From: Stenomitos frigidus_A
GTDB lineage: Bacteria; Cyanobacteriota; Cyanobacteriia; Leptolyngbyales; Leptolyngbyaceae
Direction: 5' to 3'
Assembly (NCBI RefSeq): GCF_963877135.1
Contig: NZ_CAWNSW010000014.1
Location: 11,637-75,636, forward strand
Length of the DNA stretch: 64,000 bases
In this document: positions 49,845 to 58,900 of the stretch, one piece after another
How positions within the stretch are numbered: the first letter of the stretch is position 1
Layout: every line of letters begins with the position of its first letter
Position numbers and translations under genes: made by a program
The notes under the pieces: model-generated
What the model saw: only the letters and a program-made list of their open reading frames with translations
Databases searched by the model: none
Told to the model about the DNA's origin: nothing

Positions 49845-50696
49845 ATGCGTGCGAGTGAACTCCTGAAGCGCTATGCCGCAGGAGAAAGAGATTTCAGTCG
49901 GATTAGCTTGTGGGGGGTCAATCTCAGCAAAGCTAGCTTGAAAGGCATTGACCTAAGCCATGCTGATCTGAGAGGGGCAAATTTGTGCGGCATTGTGCTT
50001 CGAGAAGCATGCATGGATGGAACAAACTTGGCTGAGGCCGATTTGACCGGAGCTGATCTTTGGGGCGTCGATTTACGGGGTGCTGATTTGCAATGTGCCA
50101 ATTTGACAGAAGCCAACTTGACTGGGGCCGATCTCCGACAAGCATGTTTAGTGCAGGCAATCCTGAATAAGGCAACCCTAAATTCGGTTAATCTCAGTCA
50201 GGCGAACTTGAACAGTGCCCACCTTTGGGGCTCAAACCTCTGCGCTGCCAAACTCCTTGAAATTGACCTGCGGGCTGCCAATTTGCGTGGTGCTTATCTA
50301 TGCCAGGCCATTTTGAGCGGCGATTTGCGTGAGGCGAACCTGAGTGGTGCCAATTTAAGCTGGACCATTTTGGCTGGGGCAAATTTGCAAGATGCCATTC
50401 TGACAGAAGCTGAATTGAGTAGTGCTAATCTCAATGGCGCGAACCTGACTAACGCTAAACTACGTGGTGCCGATTTGCGCGGTGCTGATCTAAGCGATGC
50501 CAATTTGAGCGGTGTTAACCTGACTGAAGCAAACCTCTCAATGGCAAAACTAACGGGTACGATCCTCAACGGTGCCACGCTCAGTGGTGCGGATCTACGC
50601 GGCACCAACCTGACCTCAACCGACCTTACGGAAGCCAATCTCCTCGGAGCCAACTTGCGCGGCGTGGTCATGCCAGATAATGTAGCCACTGGTTAG
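49845..50696 (+). CDS. Pentapeptide-repeat protein, long
   Basis: 283 residues. It starts MRASELLKRYAAGERDFSRI, the same N-cap as the reverse gene at 12181, then runs about 50 A(D/N)LXX repeats to the end. The repeat phase slips once near residue 157 (AILSG-DLREANL), so the predicted right-handed beta helix has a kink or loop there. There is no signal peptide. Function unknown. Confidence 0.85.
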   Translation: MRASELLKRYAAGERDFSRISLWGVNLSKASLKGIDLSHADLRGANLCGIVLREACMDGTNLAEADLTGADLWGVDLRGADLQCANLTEANLTGADLRQACLVQAILNKATLNSVNLSQANLNSAHLWGSNLCAAKLLEIDLRAANLRGAYLCQAILSGDLREANLSGANLSWTILAGANLQDAILTEAELSSANLNGANLTNAKLRGADLRGADLSDANLSGVNLTEANLSMAKLTGTILNGATLSGADLRGTNLTSTDLTEANLLGANLRGVVMPDNVATG

Positions 50697-50749
50697 AAGG
50701 CAGCAGCAAAGCTGAAAATCGCCTATGGGGTGGGAAGATAAACAAACTT

Positions 50750-51406
50750 GTGAGCGACCCAGCAAGGTTCCCAAAAATCATTTTTCTTGACGCGGTAGGC
50801 ACGCTGTTTGGTGTGACAGGCAGTGTAGGCGGTGTTTATGCTGATATTGCGCGTCAATTTGGGGTGGAAGTTTCGGCAACGGCTTTAAACCGAGCCTTTT
50901 TTCAGAGTTTTCGAGCAGCAGGAAGACCAGCGTTTGGGACAATCGATCGCGCCGAGATTCCAGCGAGAGAGTTCGCCTGGTGGTTTGCGATCGCCACCAA
51001 CACCTTCAAGCAAGCAGGTGTTTTGGAACAATTTCCCGATTTCACCGAGTTTTTTGCTGCACTGTATGCGCACTTTGCGACGGCAGCGCCGTGGGTTGTG
51101 TATCCCGATGTGCGATCGGCATTAGAGCGCTGGCAACGCATGGGCATACCCCTGGGTGTTCTGTCTAACTTTGATTCGCGGCTTTATGCTGTGCTACAGG
51201 CTCTCGATTTAGCCACTTTTTTCGCATCTGTCACCCTTTCGACGGAGGTTGGTGCTGCAAAGCCTGACGCTCAAATTTTTGCGATCGCTCTTCAGAAACA
51301 CGACTGTTTACCTAACGCTGCATGGCACATTGGTGACAGTTTTGAGGAAGACTACCAGGCCGCAAAAGCGGTCGGCATGCGCGGGATTTGGCTACGACGA
51401 ACGTAG
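50750..51406 (+). CDS. HAD-superfamily hydrolase, HDHD3-like
   Basis: 218 residues, GTG start. Motif I is FLDAVGTLFG: Asp is the nucleophile, but the second aspartate of the phosphatase DxD is Val, as in HDHD3/haloacid-dehalogenase-like branches. Motif II is VLSNFDSR, the lysine is in VGAAKPDAQIF, and motif III is HIGDSFEEDYQAA. Substrate is unknown. It lies 53 bp after the pentapeptide gene on the same strand. Confidence 0.85.
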   Translation: MSDPARFPKIIFLDAVGTLFGVTGSVGGVYADIARQFGVEVSATALNRAFFQSFRAAGRPAFGTIDRAEIPAREFAWWFAIATNTFKQAGVLEQFPDFTEFFAALYAHFATAAPWVVYPDVRSALERWQRMGIPLGVLSNFDSRLYAVLQALDLATFFASVTLSTEVGAAKPDAQIFAIALQKHDCLPNAAWHIGDSFEEDYQAAKAVGMRGIWLRRT

Positions 51407-51479
51407 AGTTTGGGTGTAGGGTAGTAGAGACGTTTTTTGGAACGTCTGTACTGATCATCATGCTGTCTTACTGCTGGTT

Positions 51480-52652
51480 ATGACGCTAAAACCATCTCAA
51501 ATCCTCAACCTGCTTAAAGAGAAGCGGGCTGATTTTGCTACGTTTGATCAAACGACGTTACAGGCGTTAGAGAAATATCGAAAAGCCTTGGCTGTGGCCT
51601 CACAGTCAACGGAAGCGGTTCTGTTGGAACAGCTGTCGGAGTTTGTCGCGAACGATCGCGGTGCGGAGCCCCTTGAACCACTGGGCGATCATCCAAATTG
51701 GCTGATGCCGTCTGGGCTGGCGTGGCAAAGTCGAGAGGAGAGTCATCAGTGGGTGCGCGATTGTCTCACGGGCGTTGCCACGTTTGCGGTCGATGGTTCC
51801 CAGATTTATCCCAGCAAAGACTTTTCGATTCCTGTGGCGCTGGTGCAGATTGGTTGGTTTGAGAATTTGCACCAGCCCGGTGGACAGTACGACAAGGATA
51901 TTGCCGTCGATGTGATGACGCCAGCCGATCTCAAAGCAAATACCAGCGGCGATCCGGTCGATCGACGGGTGAATATGCGCCGCTTTGAGATGGAGACAGA
52001 ACGACTGGTGCAATATATGGAAGACCGGGCAGGCTGCGGCGATTGTCTAGCGTTTCTGGATGGTTCGCTGGTAGTGACGTTTGCTGAAGCGTTTGATGAA
52101 AAGACGAAGCAGCACTATATTGATTGCGTTGTGCGCCTTCTGCAGGCAAGCGAAAAGTACCGAGTGCCGCTGGTTGGCTACATCGACACTTCCTACGCGC
52201 GTGATTTGACCTTGATGCTGCAACGGTTGTCACCGGGCTTACCCGATGCACCCGCTATTCACGACGCGTCGTTAGTGCGGAGTATGCAGTGGGGCGATCG
52301 TACGCCTTTATTTCGCTGTCGCCGACCGGGGATTTTGAGGCAGTATCCAGGCGCGATCGCGAGCCGGATTGGCTTCACCTATCTCAAAGCACACGATGGC
52401 TTTCCTGTACGTCTAGAGCTGCCAACCTGGATTCATGAGGCAGGCTTGCTGGAAAACGTGCTTGACTGGGTGCGTGGCGAAATTATCATCGGCAGTGGTT
52501 ATCCCTACGTCATTGAAACTGCTGACGAGACCGCAGTACTGAAGATGGACGATCGCCAAATGTTCTATCGCCTGCTACAAGAGTGGGCAGAAGAAGAAAA
52601 CCTGCATTTGAGGCTTTCGCGCAAGATGGTGAGTAAGGCAAGGCGGCGGTAG
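51480..52652 (+). CDS. NurA-domain nuclease
   Basis: 390 residues with a NurA fold: acidic motifs FAVDGSQIYPSKD (about 100-112) and LAFLDGSLVVTF (about 196-207), and VPLVGYIDTSYARDL and the C-terminal GYPYVIETADETAVL that complete the site. Archaeal NurA works with the HerA translocase in 5'-3' end resection. In bacteria NurA-HerA pairs occur in repair and in anti-phage loci. No HerA ATPase lies beside this gene. Cytoplasmic. Confidence 0.85.
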   Translation: MTLKPSQILNLLKEKRADFATFDQTTLQALEKYRKALAVASQSTEAVLLEQLSEFVANDRGAEPLEPLGDHPNWLMPSGLAWQSREESHQWVRDCLTGVATFAVDGSQIYPSKDFSIPVALVQIGWFENLHQPGGQYDKDIAVDVMTPADLKANTSGDPVDRRVNMRRFEMETERLVQYMEDRAGCGDCLAFLDGSLVVTFAEAFDEKTKQHYIDCVVRLLQASEKYRVPLVGYIDTSYARDLTLMLQRLSPGLPDAPAIHDASLVRSMQWGDRTPLFRCRRPGILRQYPGAIASRIGFTYLKAHDGFPVRLELPTWIHEAGLLENVLDWVRGEIIIGSGYPYVIETADETAVLKMDDRQMFYRLLQEWAEEENLHLRLSRKMVSKARRR

Positions 52653-52727
52653 AGGGATAGAGGGTGAAAGGATGAAGGGTGAAAGGGGCAGCATAGAATT
52701 AAAGCGTGCCTATTGAGCGAACAGCTT
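52653..52727. repeat. Short purine-rich repeat after nurA
   Basis: GGGTGAAAGGATGAAGGGTGAAAGG-like units (GGGTGAAAGG twice) directly follow the nurA stop. They belong to the same compositional family as the tracts at 27083 and 54686. Confidence 0.5.
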
Positions 52728-53062
52728 ATGAACCTGGCGGAGATGAAACTGGCAACTCCCAAACGCTTCACGATCGCGGAATACCATCGCTTGACCGAGA
52801 TTGGCTTCTTTGCTGAAGACGATCGCGTTGAATTGATCGTGGAGAAATTCATCAGATGGCAGCGAAACTAACGGCACATACGGTCTGCTGCCGGAATCTG
52901 TTGCGAGAATTGGCGTTTCAACATGAGGGCGCGTTCAACTATGCGGTTAGGCGGATCGTTTTGCCAAACGCTACGATCTCACTACCTGTTGCAACATTAC
53001 AAACGGATGCTATGGACGATCGTCCCCGTTGGGAACTTCAGCTTGCCACAATTTTTGCCTGA
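52728..53062 (+). pseudogene. Uma2-family (DUF820) endonuclease pseudogene
   Basis: The first frame (52728-52871) encodes KRFTIAEYHRLTEIGFFAED followed by DRVELI, the standard Uma2 N-terminus, then runs into a stop. The next frame (52856-53062) continues with MAAKLTAHTVCCRNLLREL. Adding one G near 52841 restores I-V-G-E-I-H-Q-M-A-A-K, the family motif, so a one-base deletion broke the gene. After LLRELA the sequence no longer matches, and the catalytic P-D-x...E-x-K half is missing. Uma2 proteins are PD-(D/E)XK-fold and very abundant in cyanobacteria. Confidence 0.75.
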
Positions 53063-53101
53063 TCAAGCGTCAGGCTAGTACGAGCGTGACGAACACCATT
53101 G

Positions 53102-53779
53102 CTAGAAATAACCATGTTCTGCAAGAAATGTAGGCGTCAGGCTTTCGAGTGTCAAGGATTCCCTGGAGTCTCCTGAACTTGTCCCGTGCCGCAGAAACTT
53201 TTCGACGTATTTGCCCAAAATGTCGCCTTCCAGGTTCACGGTACTACCAGGTCGCAGGTAATTGAGATTGGTCTCCGCATAGGTATGAGGAATAACCGCT
53301 ACGGTAAACCAGGTGCCAGCAGGGTCACAGTCGGCGATCGTCAAACTGATGCCATTCACGGCAATGCTACCTTTGGGAATGATGTAGCGGGCAACCTGCG
53401 TCTGGTTTGTCGTGAACGTCATTTCCCAGGAGGTTGCCGTTTGGACGGAACCTTGTAGTTGGCCCGTGCCGTCTACGTGTCCAGTGACAAAGTGCCCACC
53501 GAGCTTACTGCCTACTTTTAAGGAGGTTTCCAGATTGACTAGCGTACCGTCTTCTTGCCCCAAACTGGAGCGATCGCGGGTTTCGGGCGAGGCATCTGCC
53601 AGAAACCCCTGTGGTAAAAGCTCAACGACCGTCAGGCATACGCCATCGACTGCCACACTGTCACCGATCTCCAGGTCTTGCATAATCAATCCGGACACGG
53701 CAGGCAAGCAAGTGATTCTTAATTTATCGACTCCCAGGGACTGTAGCGTCCCTAACCCTTGAACAAGACCAGTAAACAC
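53102..53779 (-). CDS. ribE: Riboflavin synthase alpha subunit
   Basis: 225 residues. It dismutates two 6,7-dimethyl-8-ribityllumazines into riboflavin. It starts MFTGLVQGLGTLQSL (GTG codon) and consists of two lumazine-binding barrels: GDSVAVDGVCLTVVEL (first) and KGSIAVNGISLTIADC (second), with GGHFVTGHVDGTG between. It is divergent from the bifunctional-nuclease-family gene. No FMN riboswitch is evident upstream. Confidence 0.95.
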   Translation of the reverse strand: MFTGLVQGLGTLQSLGVDKLRITCLPAVSGLIMQDLEIGDSVAVDGVCLTVVELLPQGFLADASPETRDRSSLGQEDGTLVNLETSLKVGSKLGGHFVTGHVDGTGQLQGSVQTATSWEMTFTTNQTQVARYIIPKGSIAVNGISLTIADCDPAGTWFTVAVIPHTYAETNLNYLRPGSTVNLEGDILGKYVEKFLRHGTSSGDSRESLTLESLTPTFLAEHGYF

Positions 53780-54168
53780 AGTTTTGTCTCAGAATTTGTT
53801 AATTTTTGACTGACTTTGCTCTATTCATGCCAAAATCCAGGCCCACTCAACAATCGAGAAACTTCTTCAGATTGTCAAATTTGCTAAACAATCCATTAGG
53901 ATCAGGGGATAAATCAGGGCATACTTAAGGTCAAGCGCCTTTCATTACGTGACAAGCGGCTTGTTTTGATCTTAGCTCTACCCTTTCTAGTTCTAGCCTT
54001 TTCTCATTTTTTTAGGGTTTGGCGAATGAGGCGAGGCCACTCTCAACTATGGCTAGAGACGACCAACTCCCTGGAACTAGGAAGCAATCGGTTTAAGCAA
54101 ATGTACTATTCAGTCTCGGTTCGTTACGTTGACTCACCTTTTCTTCAGGTATTCTAGAGGCTAAGACG
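53780..54168. other. Intergenic region, ribE to BFN
   Basis: About 390 bp between divergent genes, AT-rich. A 63-codon frame at 53966-54157 begins with TTG and has no supporting features. Promoters for both genes are expected here. I see no RFN-type riboswitch. Confidence 0.4.
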
Positions 54169-54675
54169 ATGATTGAAATGAAAGTCGCTGGAATTGCATT
54201 GGATGCCGCCACACGCAGCCCAATCGTGCTTTTGAGAGATTCCACTGAGCGACGACAGTTACCAATCTACATCGGGCAGGATCAGGCAAAAGCAATTATC
54301 AACGCCTTGGAGAGCCAAACGCCACCGCGTCCGCTAACCCATGACCTGTTCGTCAACCTCCTCGAAGAATGGGACATGAGCCTGGAACGTATTGTCATTC
54401 ACTCCCTACAAGACAACACGTTTTACGCTATGTTGACGGTTTCTCAGGGTGAGACCAAGAAAGAAATTGATGCTCGTCCTAGCGATGCGATCGCGATTGC
54501 ACTCCGCACCAACAGCCCCATCTGGGTACTCGAAGAAGTTGTTGCTGATGCGTCGATTCCTGTTGATCGTGATGCCGATGAAGCCGAACGCAAAGCCTTC
54601 CGTGATTTTCTCTCGAACCTCCGCCCAGAAGACTTTTTGCAACGGGGCAACTTCAGCAGTGAGGAAGCGCAGTGA
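54169..54675 (+). CDS. Bifunctional nuclease family protein (BFN, DUF151)
   Basis: 168 residues with a complete BFN domain: MKVAGIALDAATRSPIVLLR, RQLPIYIGQDQAKAI, LTHDLFVNLL, and DARPSDAIAIALRTNSPIWV. Plant BFN proteins have DNase and RNase activity in vitro, while many bacterial members are uncharacterised. Residues 145-168 form an acidic tail (EDFLQRGNFSSEEAQ). It is divergent from ribE. Soluble. Confidence 0.88.
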   Translation: MIEMKVAGIALDAATRSPIVLLRDSTERRQLPIYIGQDQAKAIINALESQTPPRPLTHDLFVNLLEEWDMSLERIVIHSLQDNTFYAMLTVSQGETKKEIDARPSDAIAIALRTNSPIWVLEEVVADASIPVDRDADEAERKAFRDFLSNLRPEDFLQRGNFSSEEAQ

Positions 54676-54685
54676 AAGAAAGGCA

Positions 54686-54713
54686 AAAGGATAAAGGATA
54701 AAGGATAAAGGAT
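54686..54713. repeat. AAAGGAT heptamer, four tandem copies
   Basis: Four exact copies of AAAGGAT, then AAAAG. About 50-75 bases downstream (54753-54790) the complementary words CTTTATC/CCTTTATCC appear, so the whole spacer could fold back on itself before the aldo-keto reductase gene. Confidence 0.75.
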
Positions 54714-54793
54714 AAAAGAAGAGAGAGGGACGGCAGTGATTTTTTGGCTTTTCCTTTCATCTTTATCTTTAAGACTTTAGCCTTTATCCTTTC

Positions 54794-55924
54794 ATGAAGT
54801 ATCGCCGCTTTGGCAAGACCAATCGATCGCTCTCAGTGTTTTCGCTGGGGACGATGCGTTGCTTAGCGTCAGCAGAGGTTGCCTATCACACTCTTGCGCA
54901 GGCAGTGGCGGCCGGTATTAACCACCTGGAGACGGCGCAGGGGTACGGTAAAAGCGAGCAATATTTAGGAGAGGCGCTGCAAACGGGCTTAGGGGTGCCG
55001 CGATCGCAGCTCTTCATCACGACAAAGCTGGTGCCAACGGCTGATGCGACCACGATGGCACAGGCCATTGACCAGTCGCTCGATCGCCTCAAGCTGGACT
55101 ACCTCGATGGGCTGGCCATTCACGGCCTTAATACCTGGGAACATCTGGACTGGATAAACGCAGAGACGGGTTGTATGCAGGCGGTGCGACAGGCCGTTGC
55201 AGAGGGACTCGTTCGGCACGTCGGCTTTTCGACGCATGGGGCGCTGGAAGTGATTCTGGCGACGATTGCGACTGACCTGTTTGAGTTTGTCAATCTGCAC
55301 TACACCTACTTTTTTCAACGCAATGCACCCGCGATCGCCTTTGCGCAGGCAAAGGATATGGGCGTGTTTATCATTTCGCCCGCTGACAAAGGCGGTTTGC
55401 TCTACACGCCATCCGAAACGCTGGAGCAATTGTGTCAACCGTTTTCGCCGCTGGAGTTGAACTATCGCTTTCTGTTGAGCGACCCCAGAATGACAACACT
55501 CAGCGTCGGTGCCGCAAACGCAAGTGAGTTGGCGTTGCCGTTAGCTGCGGCCGATCGTGTGGAGCCTCTGTCACCAGAAGAAGTCGCGGTCTTTGAACGC
55601 TTAGAAGACCATCAGGCAAACGCTTTGGGTAACGATCGGTGTAGTCAGTGTTATGCCTGTTTGCCCTGTCCAGAAGGCATTCACATTCCCGAAGTGCTGC
55701 GGTTAAGGAACCTGGCGATCGGCTACGACATGACCCAGTTTGGGCAGTACCGCTATCAGATGTTTGAAAACGCGGGTCATTGGTTTCCCGGTAACAAGGG
55801 CAATCGCTGTACGAATTGCGGCGACTGCCTGCCTCGTTGCCCAGAAGCGCTGAATATCCCGGCACTGCTGCGCGATACGCATGAGCGGCTGAATGGTAAA
55901 GCGGGACGCCGATTGTGGGAGTAA
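54794..55924 (+). CDS. Aldo-keto reductase with C-terminal 4Fe-4S ferredoxin domain
   Basis: 376 residues. The N-terminal ~280 residues form an AKR barrel (FGKTNRSLSVFSLGTMR, HLETAQGYGKSEQYLGEAL, FITTKL, GLAIHGL, FSTHGALE). The catalytic Tyr, Lys and His are present; the usual Asp is Glu in HLETA. The C-terminal part carries two Cys clusters, CSQCYACLPCP and CTNCGDCLPRCP, for 4Fe-4S centres, so reduction may be ferredoxin-linked. Substrate is unknown. ATG start directly after a repeat tract. Confidence 0.88.
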   Translation: MKYRRFGKTNRSLSVFSLGTMRCLASAEVAYHTLAQAVAAGINHLETAQGYGKSEQYLGEALQTGLGVPRSQLFITTKLVPTADATTMAQAIDQSLDRLKLDYLDGLAIHGLNTWEHLDWINAETGCMQAVRQAVAEGLVRHVGFSTHGALEVILATIATDLFEFVNLHYTYFFQRNAPAIAFAQAKDMGVFIISPADKGGLLYTPSETLEQLCQPFSPLELNYRFLLSDPRMTTLSVGAANASELALPLAAADRVEPLSPEEVAVFERLEDHQANALGNDRCSQCYACLPCPEGIHIPEVLRLRNLAIGYDMTQFGQYRYQMFENAGHWFPGNKGNRCTNCGDCLPRCPEALNIPALLRDTHERLNGKAGRRLWE

Positions 55925-55991
55925 AATGCTTGGTGCGTTGAAGGATGGGGCGCTTTTGATCGCTGTCCACTGTCTACGGACCACTAGCTGC

Positions 55992-58900
55992 TCAACCTTC
56001 AGAAATCAACCGCAGCAATTCATCCGTTGACACTTTCCCGCTCATCTCTGCCCCTTCGAGCAAACTGTCAGCTAAATCACGCTTGTGTTGATGCAAATCG
56101 ACAATCTTCTCTTCGATCGTCTCCTTTGCCACCAACCGATAGATTGTCACGGGGCGCTTTTGTCCAATGCGATGGGCGCGATCGCTCGCCTGATCTTCCA
56201 CAGCGGGATTCCACCAGGGATCCATATGAATGACATAATCCGCTGCGGTAAGATTCAACCCCGTACCACCGGCTTTGAGGCTAATGAGAAAGACATCACC
56301 TTCGCCTGCTTGAAAGGCATTAACGCGCTTCTTGCGCTCTGCCATCGGCGTACTGCCATCTAGATATTGATAAGTGATTTTTTGGGCATCCAAATAAGCT
56401 TGAATGATGTGCAGGTGATCCACAAACTGACTGAACACCAGTGCTTTGTGCTTGTTTTCCAGTAGTTCTGCCAGCACTTCGCCAAAGAGTTGCAGCTTAG
56501 AACTGGGTATGGCGAGTTCTGGTTTCACCAGGCTGGGATTGCAACACGCTCGCCGCAAGCGCATGATTTCTGCCAGTACTTGCAGATGCTTGGCACCTGC
56601 TTTGGCGTCACTGTCGGCTAGTTTCGCGATCGCCTCTCGCCGTAGAGCTTCATAAAACGCCAGTTCTTCTCGACTCAGCTCAACTTGCAGTAGAATCTCC
56701 GTTCTGGAGGGCAATTCTTGCAGGACTTGATTTTTGGTGCGACGCAGAATAAAGGGCTGAATGAGTTTCTTCAGCCGATTGCGGGCATCGTGATCGCTGT
56801 AACGCTCGATCGGTGTGGCATAGCGCTGGTTAAAGCTTTCCAGGGAACCGAGTAGACCGGGATTGATAAAGCGAAACAGGTTCCAGAGTTCGCCCAAATG
56901 GTTTTCGATCGGCGTGCCGGTAGTCAACAGTTTGAAACCACCCTGGAGATTCATTGCGGCTTGCGATCGCTTGGTGGCAAAGTTTTTGATGGATTGGGCT
57001 TCATCCAGCACGATCGTCTGCCACTGCACCTTTGCCAGCTTGTCGGCGACCTCTTCTTGTTGCAGCAACCCGTAGCTACACACCAGTAGGTCAAACGGTT
57101 GCAGGTTATCCAGCACTTTTTGACGATCGCCACTGCCAAACTGGATCGCGTTGAGCGTCGGTGCAAAGCGTTGTGCCTCTCCCATCCAGTTCATGCAGAC
57201 AGACGTAGGCGCGACGATGAGCGTGGGGCCTTCAGGCGCACGAGTGAGGATGACTGCCAAGCCTTGCAAGGTTTTGCCCAAACCCATATCATCGGCGAGG
57301 CAGGCTCCCACGCCCCAGTGCGCTAACCGCGCCAGCCAGCGGAACCCATCGATCTGATAATCACGCAGATCAGCTTGCAGGGTTGACGGCAATTGGGGGT
57401 CAAAGTTTTGGATCTCCTTGAGCCGCTGGATATGCGCCTTCCAGTGTTTGTCTGCTTTGAGATCGCCGACTTCTTCCATCCAGTCTTCGACAGCCAAAGC
57501 GGCGAGGGGATGTAGTTTTACCCCTTTGCCCGATCGCTCTGAAAAGGTGCGGAGTTCATCCAACCGTTTGCGGAATTCCTGGGTGAGCGCCAGAAATTGC
57601 CCATCACCGAGCGGGATAAAACGACTGGGGGATTTCTCCAGCAATTGCATCAGCTGTTGCATATCGAGGACGAGATCCGGACTGACCTTCAGCTCGCCGT
57701 CTGTCTCAAACCAATCGTTCTGCCGTTTAATCGTGAGCCTGAAATCTTTGAGGGTGGACTGATGCGCCACGCGGAATTTTTCGCCTTCAGGGTGCTCAAT
57801 CACGATCGCATTGCCCAATGCTTGCAACTCCAGCAACAGTTCCAAACACGCTTCCGGGTCATCAATGAGCCACTCGTTATCCTGTTTTTCGTACTGCAGA
57901 AAGGTGGGACAGGCAGCGATCGCGGCATTCGCTAGCTTCTTCTCTTCGCGCAAATTTCGCGTCGTCTGCAAGCGCTTGCCATCTACTTCCGCAATCACCG
58001 TTTCACCACCCGTGCCGGGACGGTAGTAGGGACCACCTGTCGCAAAGGGACGTGCCAGTACCGCGACTTTCAAGCCCGCACTTGCAGGCAGCAGGTGGAT
58101 GTGGGGTTTCGGATCGGCAGGCACTTCCTCTGTAGCCACGCCACCACCGATATCGGAATGGACGGTCACAATGCTAGAAACGGCATTAATGGCAGACAAG
58201 ACGCGCTCTTTTGCCGCCGCAGGCACTTCCAGGCGATTTTTCTGTCCCAGAATTTCGGCAATGCGGCGATGCTCTGGCGTGATGTCGATGACCTTGAGCC
58301 GCGTGGGGCTTTCCTTTACCGTCAGGGTCTCTTTGTTGTCTTTGATCTCCGGTGAAAATTGCAGCGTGAGCTGCTGGTCTTTGCTTTTTTTCACCAGCAG
58401 TTCGGGTTCACCTTTCACGACCTCAATGCGTGTGGTAGGAGCATCTTCCCAAAAAACATAAGGATGCCCGACCAGCAGCGCGATCGCCTTCTCAGTAAAG
58501 GTATAGTCTGTTTTATTGCCCCAGCCATAGGCATAGGTTTTGATTTGGGCACACAGCTTCAGATCTTGAGGCGTGAGGTAGCTAAACTCACTGGCATCAT
58601 TTTTGAGCCGCTTCAAGGCGATCGGGCGACCTTTGCTCCATGCCCCTTTGACACCCAGCGATTGCTCTCGCGGTTGCAGCACACAGCCAGTAGAGTAAAA
58701 CGTCACGAACCAGGCAAGGCGTTGGGTCGTCTCCGACTTGGCTGGTGTCACTTGCGGCTGATCTTTCTGGAGATGAGTCAGGGCATTTAGACACAGCTCC
58801 CAGGCTTCTTGTGGTTCGATCAAGTCTGCTAGCGATCGCAGTTTGGTATTGGGGAGTAACGTTGGCACCTGCTTGACGTAAGGGCTGCGCGGCTTCAGTT

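Noticed and set aside
50294..50689. 131-codon reverse frame
   Set aside because: Antisense shadow of the pentapeptide repeats, which open other frames by their regular codon pattern.
53966..54157. 63-codon forward frame between ribE and BFN
   Set aside because: TTG start, no ribosome site, ends inside the BFN leader.
53780..54168. FMN riboswitch upstream of ribE
   Set aside because: None of the conserved RFN hairpin sequences can be seen.
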